64,000 nucleotides of DNA from Gammaproteobacteria bacterium (GTDB lineage Bacteria > Pseudomonadota > Gammaproteobacteria > Xanthomonadales > Wenzhouxiangellaceae): NCBI GenBank assembly GCA_021772975.1, contig JAJFKY010000002.1, forward strand, positions 62,001 through 126,000, read 5' to 3'. Under the pieces are notes generated by a model. It was not told where the DNA came from and made no database searches. It was given only the letters and a program-made list of their open reading frames with translations. The position numbers were made by a program, and so were the translations under genes. How positions within the stretch are numbered: the first letter of the stretch is position 1; each line of letters opens with the position of its first letter. Below are positions 27,780 through 37,742 of this stretch, piece after piece.

Positions 27780-27943
27780 CAGGATTTAGCGATGTTGGCG
27801 CTCAACAGGATTGCTGGCGCGGTGTCCTGCAATCCTCAAGCTATGCGTTTAGTTATGCATACCGGCTTATACGGTGTCATCTCAGGTCCCAGACCCGGTT
27901 GATCCGGTCGGCCGTTTTATCCATTGATGAATAGGTTTACAGC

Positions 27944-29017
27944 ATGCAAGCAATACAGTGTTTGAACAGAGCCGGCGTTTGTCTGGTAGTGGCGTTTTTA
28001 ATCGGCTGTGGCGATGACAAAACGGCTGCTCCGGCAGAGCCGGCGCCGTCGTCCAGCAGGGTTGATGACCGTAAACCGGAAGCCAGACCGGCGTTGAGCC
28101 TGGAGCAGGCGGTGCACGGATTGTCTGAGGACCCCATCGAATTCGCCGCATTTACCCAGCAACTGCCACCGGTGGTCACCGAAACGGCAGCATGTCCATT
28201 CCTGGCCGATGATAAAGCGCTCAATGCTGCTCGGACCAATAAGACTCTGATCCGCAGGTCGGTTGCCAACGATCGATGTCGATGGTCGATCAATATGGGC
28301 TTTTCCGTCAAGGCTGAAATCACGCCTTTGCAGCCCGGTCAATCAGCCCGCAACCCTACCTACAACATGGATGTTGAACCGGTGGTCAAACCTCAGTCAG
28401 GCCCCGGTGAAAACGCCCGGGTGCTGTACGATACCGCGTGGGACGAGGAGCGCCCTTACGCATTTTTATTTGAGCAGGCAGGTCAATCAATTTTGATCAT
28501 GATCACCGGCATGGACACCGACGAGCAACGCTTACGCACAGCGGCTGATGATATTGCACAACGTTTGTCGGATATGCCGGTGATCGAAGCGCAGCAAAGA
28601 ACCGTGGAGCCGGTGTTTGATCTTTGTGAAACCTGGGATGTTGATCATCTGGTTGCGGTGCTTGGCGCTGTTGATATCGAGTCGGCCAGTAAGCGCCTGA
28701 GCGGAAACAACTATTGTGAATATTCAATTTATCTGAGCGGCGGATACTCCCCGGAATACCATTTACAGGTTGGCCTGCAGACCTATGCTGCAAAACCCGA
28801 AGCAGTGGAAAGTCGCCGTCAGAAGGGTGCTGAAGACCTGCCAGGGTTTACCCGGCCGGCCATTATTGAAACCATAACCGCTGAGCAGCCCAGGACCAGC
28901 ATAGCCATGCTGCGTGACGGGCATATGCTGGAGGTGTGGGTCAGTAGCCACGCGCCTTACGGAAAGGCGGCCAATATCGCCCTGGCTAAAAATCTGTTCA
29001 AGCGGCTTGAGCAGTGA
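27944..29017 (+). CDS. hypothetical lipoprotein
   Basis: A 357-residue protein whose N-terminus ends in the lipobox LIGC (Cys22), followed by an acidic, Pro/Ala-rich linker to about 50. The mature part seems to hold two related halves, each with a Cys-containing start (TAACPFLADDKAL and FDLCETWDVDHLVAVLG), a CRW or CEYSI strand and a late hydrophobic helix region, suggesting an internal duplication of a domain of about 130 residues. I do not recognise a family. No operon partner; the nearest genes are separated by 250-420 bases. Confidence 0.72.
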   Translation: MQAIQCLNRAGVCLVVAFLIGCGDDKTAAPAEPAPSSSRVDDRKPEARPALSLEQAVHGLSEDPIEFAAFTQQLPPVVTETAACPFLADDKALNAARTNKTLIRRSVANDRCRWSINMGFSVKAEITPLQPGQSARNPTYNMDVEPVVKPQSGPGENARVLYDTAWDEERPYAFLFEQAGQSILIMITGMDTDEQRLRTAADDIAQRLSDMPVIEAQQRTVEPVFDLCETWDVDHLVAVLGAVDIESASKRLSGNNYCEYSIYLSGGYSPEYHLQVGLQTYAAKPEAVESRRQKGAEDLPGFTRPAIIETITAEQPRTSIAMLRDGHMLEVWVSSHAPYGKAANIALAKNLFKRLEQ

Positions 29018-29264
29018 ATCAATAGCGCGCTGATGAGTGGGCACTGCCTGCTTAAGCTGCCAGCGATTTAACCAGGATGGTCAGATAATGGCTGCCTGGG
29101 CGGACCCGCTAAGTGCGGAACTGACGTGCTGATGGGATTCGCGGTTTAAACGTTTGCCGGGCTGCCTATTGCGCCGCTCAATAATGGCGTCCAATGCCGG
29201 TTGTCCATGGCGGCTGGTTGAGCGCATACTGACCGTTGTCCGCAGCCATCAGTAAAACCATGTA

Positions 29265-30515
29265 ATGAGCGAGGAAACCAGGCAACCACCGTCCAGGCAT
29301 CTGCGGGTTAGTGATATTCGCGGCCTATCGAAGCTGGCTGTGCAGTCAGTCTCAGGGGTCACGCAAATCGTAGAGGGCGTGCATCTGGCGGTACTGAAAA
29401 CCATTGGTGTGCCGACCGGCACACAAGCACAGAAAACCCGCGGCATTACGGGTCTGACTTACTCCAGTATCCGTGGTGTAACAGGGCTGGTGGGTAAGGG
29501 ATTGGATACGCTGTTAACCAGGCTGGAGTCTTCGGCATCGGTGGAGGGTTTCGCAACGCCGCAGCGGGAAGCCGTTCTGGCGGCGTTGAATGGCATCATC
29601 GGTGATCGGCTCAGTGCGGATAACAGCCCGTTTGCTACCCGCATGACCCTGCGTTACCGAGGCGAAGTCTTGAGCGGGGATAAGCCGGCTTCAATAGATG
29701 CAGCCTCAGGTAAAGTACTGCTGATGATGCATGGGTTGTGCATGAACGAACTGCACTGGACTGTACAACAGCCGGGTCAGGTATTCGGCCATGCTCAGTT
29801 GCTGGCCTCGGAACTGGGTTATACGCCGGTTTATCTGCGTTACAACTCCGGTTTGCACATATCACAAAACGGCCGGGAACTGGCATTGCGGTTGGAACAA
29901 CTGCTTAGCCAATGGCCGGTGGAGGTTACCGAGCTGACGATCATCGCGCATAGCATGGGCGGTCTGCTGGCGCGCAGCGCCGTGCATTATGCCGGACAAC
30001 AGGCACTGCAATGGCCCGGGTATCTGAAAAACATGGTGTTTCTGGGTACGCCCCATCATGGCGCTCCACTGGAGCAGGCTGGCAGCTGGGTGGATCATTT
30101 TTTGCGCAGCACGCCTTACACGGCGCCATTTGCCCGGCTGGGTCAGCTGCGCAGCGCGGGTATCACGGATTTACGTCATGGCTATCTGTTGGACACGGAC
30201 TGGGAAGGTCATGACCGCTTTCAGCGCCGAACGGATGATCACCAGCCGGTGCCGTTGCCTGAATCAGTCGCCTGTTTTAGCGTGGCTGCCACCAAGGCAG
30301 GCCAGGCTGACGCCACGCTAAACCGTTTGCCTGGTGATGGTCTGGTACCTGTGCGCAGCGCGCTGGGGCAGCATACCGCAGCTCATCGCAGACTGATGTT
30401 TAAGCCTGCTTCTCAGTGGATCGCCTATGGCACCCATCACATGGCGCTGCTCAGCCGGTCGGAGATTACTCAGCAGATTAAGTGCTGGCTTAAACCAAAG
30501 TCAGTCGGTCAATGA
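29265..30515 (+). CDS. alpha/beta hydrolase, PGAP1/lipase-like
   Basis: A 416-residue protein without a clear signal peptide. The first 110 residues are an amphipathic N-terminal extension (SVSGVTQIVEGVHLAVLKTI). From about 140 a hydrolase fold follows: LLMMHGLCMNELHW (oxyanion region), IIAHSMGGLLARS with nucleophile Ser230, then FLGTPHHGAPLE. The later GDGLVPVRSALG and YGTHHMALL supply a likely Asp and His. HSMGG followed by GTPHHG is typical of PGAP1-like and triacylglycerol lipases. The N-terminal extension may bring it to the membrane; substrate unknown. It is convergent with ybiT, with 23 bases between the stops. Confidence 0.82.
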   Translation: MSEETRQPPSRHLRVSDIRGLSKLAVQSVSGVTQIVEGVHLAVLKTIGVPTGTQAQKTRGITGLTYSSIRGVTGLVGKGLDTLLTRLESSASVEGFATPQREAVLAALNGIIGDRLSADNSPFATRMTLRYRGEVLSGDKPASIDAASGKVLLMMHGLCMNELHWTVQQPGQVFGHAQLLASELGYTPVYLRYNSGLHISQNGRELALRLEQLLSQWPVEVTELTIIAHSMGGLLARSAVHYAGQQALQWPGYLKNMVFLGTPHHGAPLEQAGSWVDHFLRSTPYTAPFARLGQLRSAGITDLRHGYLLDTDWEGHDRFQRRTDDHQPVPLPESVACFSVAATKAGQADATLNRLPGDGLVPVRSALGQHTAAHRRLMFKPASQWIAYGTHHMALLSRSEITQQIKCWLKPKSVGQ

Positions 30516-30538
30516 GCTTATCTGCCTGGAGATGATCT

Positions 30539-32149
30539 TCAGGCGACTTTGGTTTTTTCGTTATCAGCCTGGGCCAGCAGATATTCATCGTAGCTACCGG
30601 TAAAATCGACCACACCCTCGGGTGTCAGTTCGATGATGCGGGTGGCCAGTGAAGACACAAACTCGCGGTCGTGACTGATAAAGATCAGCGTGCCAGGGTA
30701 GTTCTCCAAAGCCAGATTAAGTGCTTCGATGGATTCCATGTCCAGATGGTTGGTGGGCTCGTCCATGACGATCACATTGGGTTGTTGGAGAATGATTTTG
30801 CCAAACAGCAAACGGCCTTGTTCGCCACCAGAGACCACCCGCACTGACTTTTCACTGTCTTCCTTGGAGAACAGCAAGCGGCCCAAAGTGCCACGCACCA
30901 GCTGATCATCGGCACCGACGGGCCGCCATTGACTCATCCATTCAAACAGATTCCAGTCTGCCGGAAAATCACCGGCATGGTCCTGGGAGACATAGCCGAT
31001 CTGGGCATTTTCTGACCATTTGATCTCGCCGCTATCGGCTTCCAGCGACTTGATCATGCAGCGTGCCAGGGTGGTTTTACCAATCCCGTTGGGGCCGATG
31101 ATCGCCACCCGGGAGCCAGCCTCGATGCTCAGATTCAAGTTTTCAAACAACGGTCCTTGATCAAAACCTTTGCTCAGGTCTTCGATTTCCACCGCTAATC
31201 GACGCAGCGGCTTGTCCTGTTCGAAGCGAATAAACGGACTGACTCTGCTGGAGGGCGTAATGTCCTCGAGCACAATTTTTTCGATCTGCCGGGCGCGTGA
31301 TGTAGCCTGACGTGCTTTCGAGGCATTGGCCGAGAAACGGCTGACAAATGCCTGCAGGTCAGCGATTTTGGCTTTTTTCTTGGCGTTGTCGCTATACATC
31401 CGCTCGCGCGCCTGGGTGGCGGCGGTCATGTATTCATCGTAATTGCCTGGGAACAGCTGGACTTTGCCATAGTCCAGATCGGCCATGTGGGTGCAGACAC
31501 TGTTCAAAAAGTGCCGGTCATGCGAAATGATCACCATGGTCGATTTGGCGTTGCACAGAAAGTTTTCCAGCCAGCGCACGGTGTTGATGTCGAGATTGTT
31601 GGTTGGTTCATCCAGCAGCAGAATGTCAGGATCGGAGAACAGCGCCTGGGCCAACAGGACCCGGAACTTCCAACCCGGCGCAATAGCGCTCATTAAACCT
31701 TCGTGCTGGTCTACCGAGATGCCGATGCCTTCCAGCAGCTCACCGGCACGTGATTCAGCTGAATAGCCATCCATTTCGGCAAATTCGGTTTCCAGGTTGG
31801 CCACCAGAATCCCATCTTCATCACTCATCTCCGGCAGTGAATACAGGCGCTCGCGCTCCTGAATCAGATGCCACAACCGCTCATGCCCCATCATCACTGT
31901 ATCCAGCACGCGGTGCTGTTCATAAGCAAACTGGTCCTGGCGCAACTGACCTATCCGCGCGTAGGGTTCGGTTGACACATTGCCCGCTGTCGGCTCCAAC
32001 TCACCCGCCAGTATCTTCATAAAGGTCGACTTGCCGCAACCGTTGGCCCCGATCAGGCCATAGCGGTTATGGTTTCCAAAAGTCACGGAAACATTTTCGA
32101 ACAAGGGCTTGGAGCCGAACTGAATCGACAGATTTGCTGTTGAAATCAA
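30539..32149 (-). CDS. ybiT: ABC-F family ATPase YbiT
   Basis: A 536-residue tandem ABC protein, nearly collinear with E. coli YbiT (530 residues). First cassette: [12 protein letters not shown], a signature degenerate before [11 protein letters not shown]. The linker has the [20 protein letters not shown] helix of ABC-F proteins. Second cassette: [20 protein letters not shown] and [10 protein letters not shown]. There is no TM domain; ABC-F proteins act on the ribosome. The start is uncertain: no ATG precedes the conserved N-terminus, so TTG at 32149, giving [11 protein letters not shown], is chosen. Confidence 0.92.
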   Translation of the reverse strand: MISTANLSIQFGSKPLFENVSVTFGNHNRYGLIGANGCGKSTFMKILAGELEPTAGNVSTEPYARIGQLRQDQFAYEQHRVLDTVMMGHERLWHLIQERERLYSLPEMSDEDGILVANLETEFAEMDGYSAESRAGELLEGIGISVDQHEGLMSAIAPGWKFRVLLAQALFSDPDILLLDEPTNNLDINTVRWLENFLCNAKSTMVIISHDRHFLNSVCTHMADLDYGKVQLFPGNYDEYMTAATQARERMYSDNAKKKAKIADLQAFVSRFSANASKARQATSRARQIEKIVLEDITPSSRVSPFIRFEQDKPLRRLAVEIEDLSKGFDQGPLFENLNLSIEAGSRVAIIGPNGIGKTTLARCMIKSLEADSGEIKWSENAQIGYVSQDHAGDFPADWNLFEWMSQWRPVGADDQLVRGTLGRLLFSKEDSEKSVRVVSGGEQGRLLFGKIILQQPNVIVMDEPTNHLDMESIEALNLALENYPGTLIFISHDREFVSSLATRIIELTPEGVVDFTGSYDEYLLAQADNEKTKVA

Positions 32150-32373
32150 GATGGTATACCGGGTTAAGAGGTTGTAACGGAGATCAGAATGGGCCGTTGG
32201 GCCCACTAAGCGATTGTCTATCTGGATTGCACAACCTGCTCAGCGGCGATGATCATAACAGAGTTTGCCGGGTCGCGCCGGGATTAAATGCTGGTAATCA
32301 GCGTTGTGTATTTCAGGAGTGCGGCCTTATTGGAAAAATACTCCGGGAAACCATTGCCATGAGGATGGTTTTG

Positions 32374-32649
32374 TTAACGGTGCTGGTAACTTTTTTTCAA
32401 AAAATCCTGCAGCTCGGCATGTTTCAGCGCCAATTCGGCGTACATTTTTTTAAGCCGGATGTTTTCCTTCTGAAGTTTTTCATACTGATCGGGTTCGGCG
32501 GAGGCCTTGGCGGCAAGTTTTGATTCCCACTGGTAATAGGTTGCCGGACTGATGCCGTGACTGCGGCATACTTCCTCAACCGGGCTCCCGTTGCTGACTT
32601 GGTCGAGTATTGCTGCGATCTGTGCATCAGTGAACTCTGATCTTCTCAT
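32374..32649 (-). CDS. IS3-family OrfA-type transposase subunit, solitary
   Basis: A 91-residue protein: MRRSEFTDAQIAAILDQ, then VEEVCRSHGISPATYYQW is the helix-turn-helix of IS3-family OrfA (HTH_Tnp_1), followed by a leucine-zipper-like coiled coil (LQKENIRLKKMYAELALKH). ATG 32649 has GGGAG 5 bases upstream. No OrfB (DDE integrase) is present downstream within 220 bases, nor are obvious terminal inverted repeats, so this is either the remnant of an insertion or a domesticated DNA-binding protein. It lies in the spacer between divergently transcribed ybiT and dbpA. Confidence 0.8.
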   Translation of the reverse strand: MRRSEFTDAQIAAILDQVSNGSPVEEVCRSHGISPATYYQWESKLAAKASAEPDQYEKLQKENIRLKKMYAELALKHAELQDFLKKSYQHR

Positions 32650-32957
32650 GGCTGCTCCCGGCCTGTTGGTGCCAAGTATCGATGAACTGACTTTTGTGTA
32701 GCTGGCAGGCGCAGTGATGTATGCAGCGTGCCAGACGCACAGCCATCCATTTACACAACTGCAGATAAGGAAATGCCTGGTGTGATAAATCTCCCATAAC
32801 CGGTGCTTATGGCTTAATAACCGATATTTCTGAAAGCAACCGTCCGCGCAGCGGTAAAAACCGCAGTTAAGCGCAGGCCCTGGCCGGACGGTATAATCCT
32901 GCACTGTCAGGTAGACGGTCTGCCTGTTGTCTCAGGCGTCACCAGGGTTTCAGCTTT

Positions 32958-34337
32958 ATGAGCAGTACTTTTTCAAGTCTTTCCATCGCCCCGGCGCAGC
33001 TGACCAACCTGACTGCACTGGGGTATATACAGATGACTCCGATCCAGGCGCAGAGTCTGCCGCACGTATTGCGGGGTAATGATCTGATTGCCAAAGCCAA
33101 AACCGGCAGTGGGAAAACCGCGGCTTTTGGGATCGGGATGCTGGAAAAAATCGAGCCACAGAAGTTTGCTGTCCAGGCATTGGTGTTGTGTCCGACCCGG
33201 GAGTTGGCCGATCAGGTGGGCAAAGAGCTGCGCCGTCTGGCCCGCGGCATTCCGAATATTAAACTGGTCAGTTTGTGCGGCGGTAAACCCTTCGGACCAC
33301 AGAAGGCTTCGCTTGAGCATGGCGCGCATATTGCCGTGGGTACGCCGGGCCGCATCCAGGATCATTTGAACAAGCAAACGCTGGACTTGAGTGAACTCAA
33401 GGTGCTGGTGCTGGACGAAGCCGACCGCATGCTGGATATGGGTTTTATTGACGCTATTAAAGCGATTATTTCCCGCACCCCCAAAACCCGTCAGACCTTG
33501 CTGTTTTCAGCCACTTACCCTGATCAGATCAGAGCAGTCAGCCGTTCTATTCAGCGCAATCCGGTGACCGTAACGCTGGCTGAAGAGCATCAGCCGGAAG
33601 CCATTGAGCAGCTGTTTTATGCGGTCAATAAACATACCCGTAACAGCACGCTGCTGGCTGTCTTCGAGCACTATCAACCTGAATCGGCATTGGTGTTCTG
33701 TCATACCAAAAAACAATGCGATGAAGTGGCGGCATTGCTGCGTGATCATTCGATCTTTGCGCTGGCGATTCACGGCGATCTGGAACAGCGCGAGCGCGAT
33801 CAGGTGCTGGTGCAGTTTGCCAACAGCAGTTGTCCGGTACTGGTGGCTACCGACGTGGCTGCACGCGGGCTGGATATCAAATCGTTACAGCTGGTGATCA
33901 ATTATGAATTGCCGCGTGATCCGGAGATCTACCTGCATCGCATCGGGCGCACCGGCCGGGCCGGGGCAACCGGTATGGCCTTGAGTCTGTTTGCGGAGTA
34001 CGAGCAGGTGCGGGTCAATGCGATTGAAAAATATCTCTCCCGGCGGTGTATCTGCGATGTCCCGGCCTCGCTGGACCGGCACAGCGGCTACTGTTTGCCG
34101 GCAGCCATGGTCACGATCCAGCTTGATGCTGGCCGCCAGCATAAAATCCGCCCGGGGGATATTCTCGGGGCATTGACCGGAGATGCCGGGCTGGCCGGTT
34201 CACAGATCGGTAAGATCGATATTTTCGAGCGGCACAGTTATGTCGCACTGCAGCGACCGGCTTTGCGCCAGGCGCTTAACTACCTGGCGCATGGAACCGT
34301 CAAAGGAAAAACCGTCCGCGCGCGTAAATTGAAATAA
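32958..34337 (+). CDS. dbpA: ATP-dependent RNA helicase DbpA
   Basis: A 459-residue DEAD-box helicase (E. coli DbpA is 457). Motifs in order: Q motif with MTPIQAQSLP, AKTGSGKT (Walker A), PTRELADQV, VGTPGRIQDH, DEAD in LVLDEADRMLD, SAT in LLFSATY, ATDVAARGLD and HRIGRTGRAG. The C-terminal RRM-like domain ends KIRPGDILGALTGDAG...IGKIDIFERHSYVAL, which in DbpA binds hairpin 92 of 23S rRNA during 50S assembly. Complete; monocistronic, convergent with a cyclophilin gene. Confidence 0.95.
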   Translation: MSSTFSSLSIAPAQLTNLTALGYIQMTPIQAQSLPHVLRGNDLIAKAKTGSGKTAAFGIGMLEKIEPQKFAVQALVLCPTRELADQVGKELRRLARGIPNIKLVSLCGGKPFGPQKASLEHGAHIAVGTPGRIQDHLNKQTLDLSELKVLVLDEADRMLDMGFIDAIKAIISRTPKTRQTLLFSATYPDQIRAVSRSIQRNPVTVTLAEEHQPEAIEQLFYAVNKHTRNSTLLAVFEHYQPESALVFCHTKKQCDEVAALLRDHSIFALAIHGDLEQRERDQVLVQFANSSCPVLVATDVAARGLDIKSLQLVINYELPRDPEIYLHRIGRTGRAGATGMALSLFAEYEQVRVNAIEKYLSRRCICDVPASLDRHSGYCLPAAMVTIQLDAGRQHKIRPGDILGALTGDAGLAGSQIGKIDIFERHSYVALQRPALRQALNYLAHGTVKGKTVRARKLK

Positions 34338-34375
34338 TGGGCTCAGGGACAAACCCCGCGCGGCATTTTTTCTGC

Positions 34376-35452
34376 TTATTCGGTTATCGTCAGGTCTCCA
34401 TTGACAATCGCCTGACATAGCGCGCTGGAGGCAATGCGTCGGATTTCTACGGTGTCGTCGCTGACCTCGGGTGAGTCAAAGTCAAACACGATTTCCCCGT
34501 TTTCGCAGTCAGAAAAAGTTACCGTCATGGTGCCGACCGGATCGCCCCTGTTGACCATAAAGCCGGAATCGTTAAACACCCCGCCGCTGGGAGAGAATAT
34601 CTGCAGCATCGCGGTCTCACCGCTGAAGTTGCCATTGGCGGAAAACCAGCGCTGCTGAGTGCTGCCGAAGCCGTCGTTATCACCCGCACCGGGTGGATTG
34701 ATATCAAAGGTAAACCACGCTGCCGCCAATAATTTGGTGGTGCTGGTATCAACCACGTCAAACACTAAGCCCTGGCCGTTGGTGGCGGGATTGAACCAGG
34801 AACCTGCCATACCGAGGTTAATGCCGAATTCCGGGGGCGTGTTGACCACATCAATAGTGGTGAACACCAGATTTTCCGCGTTAATGACTCCGCCGGAAAA
34901 ATCAATGACCGGCAGTACCGGGAAAAGATTGGGTACGTTGGCGACCGGCAGCGCCGCGATCGCATCAACCACGTTCATGCCATCGTCGAGCACCCGGCCA
35001 AACACGGTAAACCCGCCGTTTTGAGTATCCAGGTCCGCGGAGTTGTCATCCAGATTGATAAACCACTCGTTGGTTGCGCTGTTTGGGTCGTTGGGTATTT
35101 TGGCCATTGCGACGGTGCCGCGCAGGTTGGATAGGTTAAATTCGTTGGCCACCGGAGGGTTTCTGGGAACGTTGCCCAACTGACCATTGATAAAGTTAAA
35201 GCCACCGCCCTGAATCACAAAACCTTCCAGGCTGCGATGCATAAAACTACCGTTATAAGCACCGGACTCAACATAGTCCAGGAAGTTTGCCACGGTGGCG
35301 GGCGCGGCATCGTCCAGTAATTCGATTTCAAAATCGCCTAACGGGGTCTGTACCATTACGTTGGTAGCGGTTGCGTAGATTGGCAACCAGGCCAGCAGGC
35401 CGATAAGCAAACGGATCGCAGGGCTGGAAAAAATAGTGGCTGTGTTGATCAT
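34376..35452 (-). CDS. secreted cyclophilin-type peptidyl-prolyl isomerase with extra C-terminal domain
   Basis: A 358-residue exported protein (signal peptide to about 29, YATAT). Residues about 30-190 are a cyclophilin: VQTPLGDFEIELLDDAAP, MHRSLEGFVIQGGG with the catalytic Arg, LRGTVAMAKIPNDPNSATNE and FGRVLDDGMNVVDAI. It should fold periplasmic proteins. Residues about 215-358 form a separate domain (MAGSWFNPATNGQGLVFDV, LLAAAWFTFD, QQRWFSANG, DCENGEIVFDFDSP), of unknown role and known from other secreted proteins of this bacterial group. ATG 35452 has AGGA 5 bases upstream. A paralogue sits at 61578-62660. Confidence 0.9.
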   Translation of the reverse strand: MINTATIFSSPAIRLLIGLLAWLPIYATATNVMVQTPLGDFEIELLDDAAPATVANFLDYVESGAYNGSFMHRSLEGFVIQGGGFNFINGQLGNVPRNPPVANEFNLSNLRGTVAMAKIPNDPNSATNEWFINLDDNSADLDTQNGGFTVFGRVLDDGMNVVDAIAALPVANVPNLFPVLPVIDFSGGVINAENLVFTTIDVVNTPPEFGINLGMAGSWFNPATNGQGLVFDVVDTSTTKLLAAAWFTFDINPPGAGDNDGFGSTQQRWFSANGNFSGETAMLQIFSPSGGVFNDSGFMVNRGDPVGTMTVTFSDCENGEIVFDFDSPEVSDDTVEIRRIASSALCQAIVNGDLTITE

Positions 35453-35650
35453 GATGGTCCTATGCTGTTGCTGACAAGCGTGCCTGAATGACGACATTGA
35501 CCGGTAATCGGCGCTTGTGTTCAACGCGCCATGCTACAACATTTTCAGCGCCATCCCATAGTTTTCACATCTGTCAATGATCAGCCGGCTGATGCTGTGG
35601 TCCAAGCGCTGGCGTGAGCGAAATAACAGCTACCGTGCAGTGGTGATTGA

Positions 35651-36880
35651 TCAGTTGCCGACCGTGGGATCGGGCAGCGCGGCTGAGAGCTGCTCGCTGA
35701 CCATTAAAAAAGCCAGCAGGGTGGCATCAGCCTCGATTTTTTCATTCATAAGCAAGCCAATCACCTCGGCCCGCAGGGCTTGGATTTGCTGCTGATAACG
35801 GCTGATGGTTTCGGTGCTGGTGGCGGCATGCGCCTGCTCGCTGAGCGACAGTGCCCGCGCGAAGTAATCATCCAGGCGGTCTTTGCGGCGTTGTCGCCGC
35901 AGACGTCCAAGCGCCACCAGTCCGGACAGGCTGGCGATCAACAAGGTTACCCCCAGCGCCATGACCTCAGCGTAGCGCTCAAGTAAATTGGGCGATTCGC
36001 GCTGCAGATAACGAATGGTGCCCGGATGCGGCGGCAGGGTCCGGGCCTGAGTGGTTGGCGGTTCCCTCATCAGACTGCGCGCCAGCGGATAGATATTGCC
36101 GATCCGGGTGAAGTTCTGATCGATTTTTGCACTGATGTCGTAAGCGGTTTCCGCCGGCAATGCCTCGCCGCTGACCAGTAAAGTGGTCGCCGCGACACTG
36201 ATCACGGCCTGCCGGCTGAGTGCCGGATACAGATCAGCGGGAATCAGAATCGGATGCAGGTTGGGGTGCCGGAAGGTAATCGCTTCGGCCAGCGAGCCGC
36301 GCTGCCATTGATTCAGTTCGGACAGGCCGATCAGCCGGTAATCACGCAGCCGTGAGACAGCATCATCCGACAGCAGTCCACCAAAAATAAAATAGCTCTG
36401 CTGCCCGGGACCAAAAGGGTTATTGTGCAGCGGCCCATCCCCGGACAAACCATATTCCGCGCGCAGGGATTTTGCCAGGCGGTCAGCGAGGCCGCCCTCG
36501 GGACCTACGTAAACCGGGCCGGTATTCAGCAGTTGCGGCAGCGCCGGTTGCGGGGCAGGCAGGCTGCTGAGCATATGCAGCAGGCTTGGATACAGCGGGG
36601 CAAGCCAGTGCAGCCCGACCAGGGTGGTTTCCGGTTCCTCCAGAATGGCCAGGTCAACACTGCCGTCCAGCAGTTTTTGCCGCAGTTCGACCGCGGTAGC
36701 GAAAGGCTGCGGGCTGATATCGTGCTCAAGCAGTATTTCACTGAGCACCTGGGCGATAGCGGGGGCCGGCTCTTCGGGTAGAAACCCCAGCAACAGTTGT
36801 TTGCCGACGGCCGGTGCACACAGCAGACCGGCTGCTGCGAACATCAGCGCAGCAGCGCAAATGTGTTTATTCAGCTGCAC
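35651..36880 (-). CDS. TAXI-family binding protein with membrane anchor
   Basis: A 409-residue protein. After a signal segment (to about 26) residues 28-300 match TAXI-type solute-binding proteins: LLLGFLPEEPAPAIAQVLSE, VDLAILEEPET, then PLYPSLLHMLSS. A TM at about 318-340 is followed by a basic helical cytoplasmic region (LRRQRRKDRLDDYFARALS) of about 70 residues. Normal TAXI proteins feed TRAP permeases of the DctQM kind; none is nearby. The anchored form with cytoplasmic helices suggests a ligand sensor rather than a transporter part. Cotranscribed with the YHS protein 17 bases upstream. Confidence 0.78.
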   Translation of the reverse strand: MQLNKHICAAALMFAAAGLLCAPAVGKQLLLGFLPEEPAPAIAQVLSEILLEHDISPQPFATAVELRQKLLDGSVDLAILEEPETTLVGLHWLAPLYPSLLHMLSSLPAPQPALPQLLNTGPVYVGPEGGLADRLAKSLRAEYGLSGDGPLHNNPFGPGQQSYFIFGGLLSDDAVSRLRDYRLIGLSELNQWQRGSLAEAITFRHPNLHPILIPADLYPALSRQAVISVAATTLLVSGEALPAETAYDISAKIDQNFTRIGNIYPLARSLMREPPTTQARTLPPHPGTIRYLQRESPNLLERYAEVMALGVTLLIASLSGLVALGRLRRQRRKDRLDDYFARALSLSEQAHAATSTETISRYQQQIQALRAEVIGLLMNEKIEADATLLAFLMVSEQLSAALPDPTVGN

Positions 36881-36897
36881 CCGGGCTGCTCGATCAG

Positions 36898-37416
36898 TCA
36901 GGGAGAAAACCGATCATCCAATAGCTGCAGCGCATTCTGATCGGCCCGCTGCCGATATTCCAGCGGGTTGGTATTCCACAGCGTCCGTCCGTTGGTAAAG
37001 CCGCTGTGTTCGAACAGCAGCAGTGAGCCGTCCTCGATTTTGAAGTTGGTGAATTCCGGGCAGGTCAGCATCCCCATGGATAAAGTGGCCGCGCACCAGC
37101 CGCCATAGCGAGGCAGATAACGCTTGCGGTCGGCCTCGAAGCTGGACAGGTTTTGTGTGCTGGCAAATAGATAGGTCAGGCCATTGTGCTGCGCGGCATG
37201 TTCGGGCTTGCCGAAATAGGGACCATCAGCGGCAAAATAGCTGACCACGTCATAGCCACCCAGGGCGATGCCATCCGGCGCGCAGATGGCATAATCGCCA
37301 GCCGGCAGACTACTGCTCAGAACCAGCCAGATCAGACCGGCTAGCAGCAGCGGATAGCCACCCGGCAATATTCGGCAAACAATACTAATACGGTTGAGAT
37401 CGTTATCTGCTGGCAT
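36898..37416 (-). CDS. YHS-domain secreted protein
   Basis: A 172-residue protein with an N-terminal TM/signal segment (about 18-40), then DGIALGGYDVVSYFAADGP and HNGLTYLFASTQNLSSFEAD, which define a YHS-type domain; GGWCAATLSMGM gives a conserved Cys. YHS domains are small metal-associated modules of uncertain function; relatives are annotated YHS domain-containing (seleno)proteins, though here the residue is ordinary Cys. First gene of a two-gene operon with the anchored TAXI protein. The 326 bases upstream to 37742 hold no gene that I can support. Confidence 0.82.
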   Translation of the reverse strand: MPADNDLNRISIVCRILPGGYPLLLAGLIWLVLSSSLPAGDYAICAPDGIALGGYDVVSYFAADGPYFGKPEHAAQHNGLTYLFASTQNLSSFEADRKRYLPRYGGWCAATLSMGMLTCPEFTNFKIEDGSLLLFEHSGFTNGRTLWNTNPLEYRQRADQNALQLLDDRFSP

Positions 37417-37742
37417 GTTTTATCAGTGCCCTATGCTGGTGAGAACTCAGGCTATATTACCAGCACCGGGCAGCTATAAGCCAAGTAACGCGCCCTGGAC
37501 TGGTGCTTTAAGTCAGCCGTTGGGGTTATGTTTAAGCATCCGGCCAGCTTGATGGTGATTACCGTGTTGGGTTCTGCCGCATATTTTTCCTGTAACGCAG
37601 TGGGCCTTGATGGTTCTCGCTAACAGCAGGCAGTCGCAAAATCAGCCCAGGATTGACAGCCTTGAGCAGGCTGTGAGCGCCTATGAATATTCTCAGGCTG
37701 CCGATAAGCTAATAGATCGAATAGTTCAGCTCAGGTGTCGAT

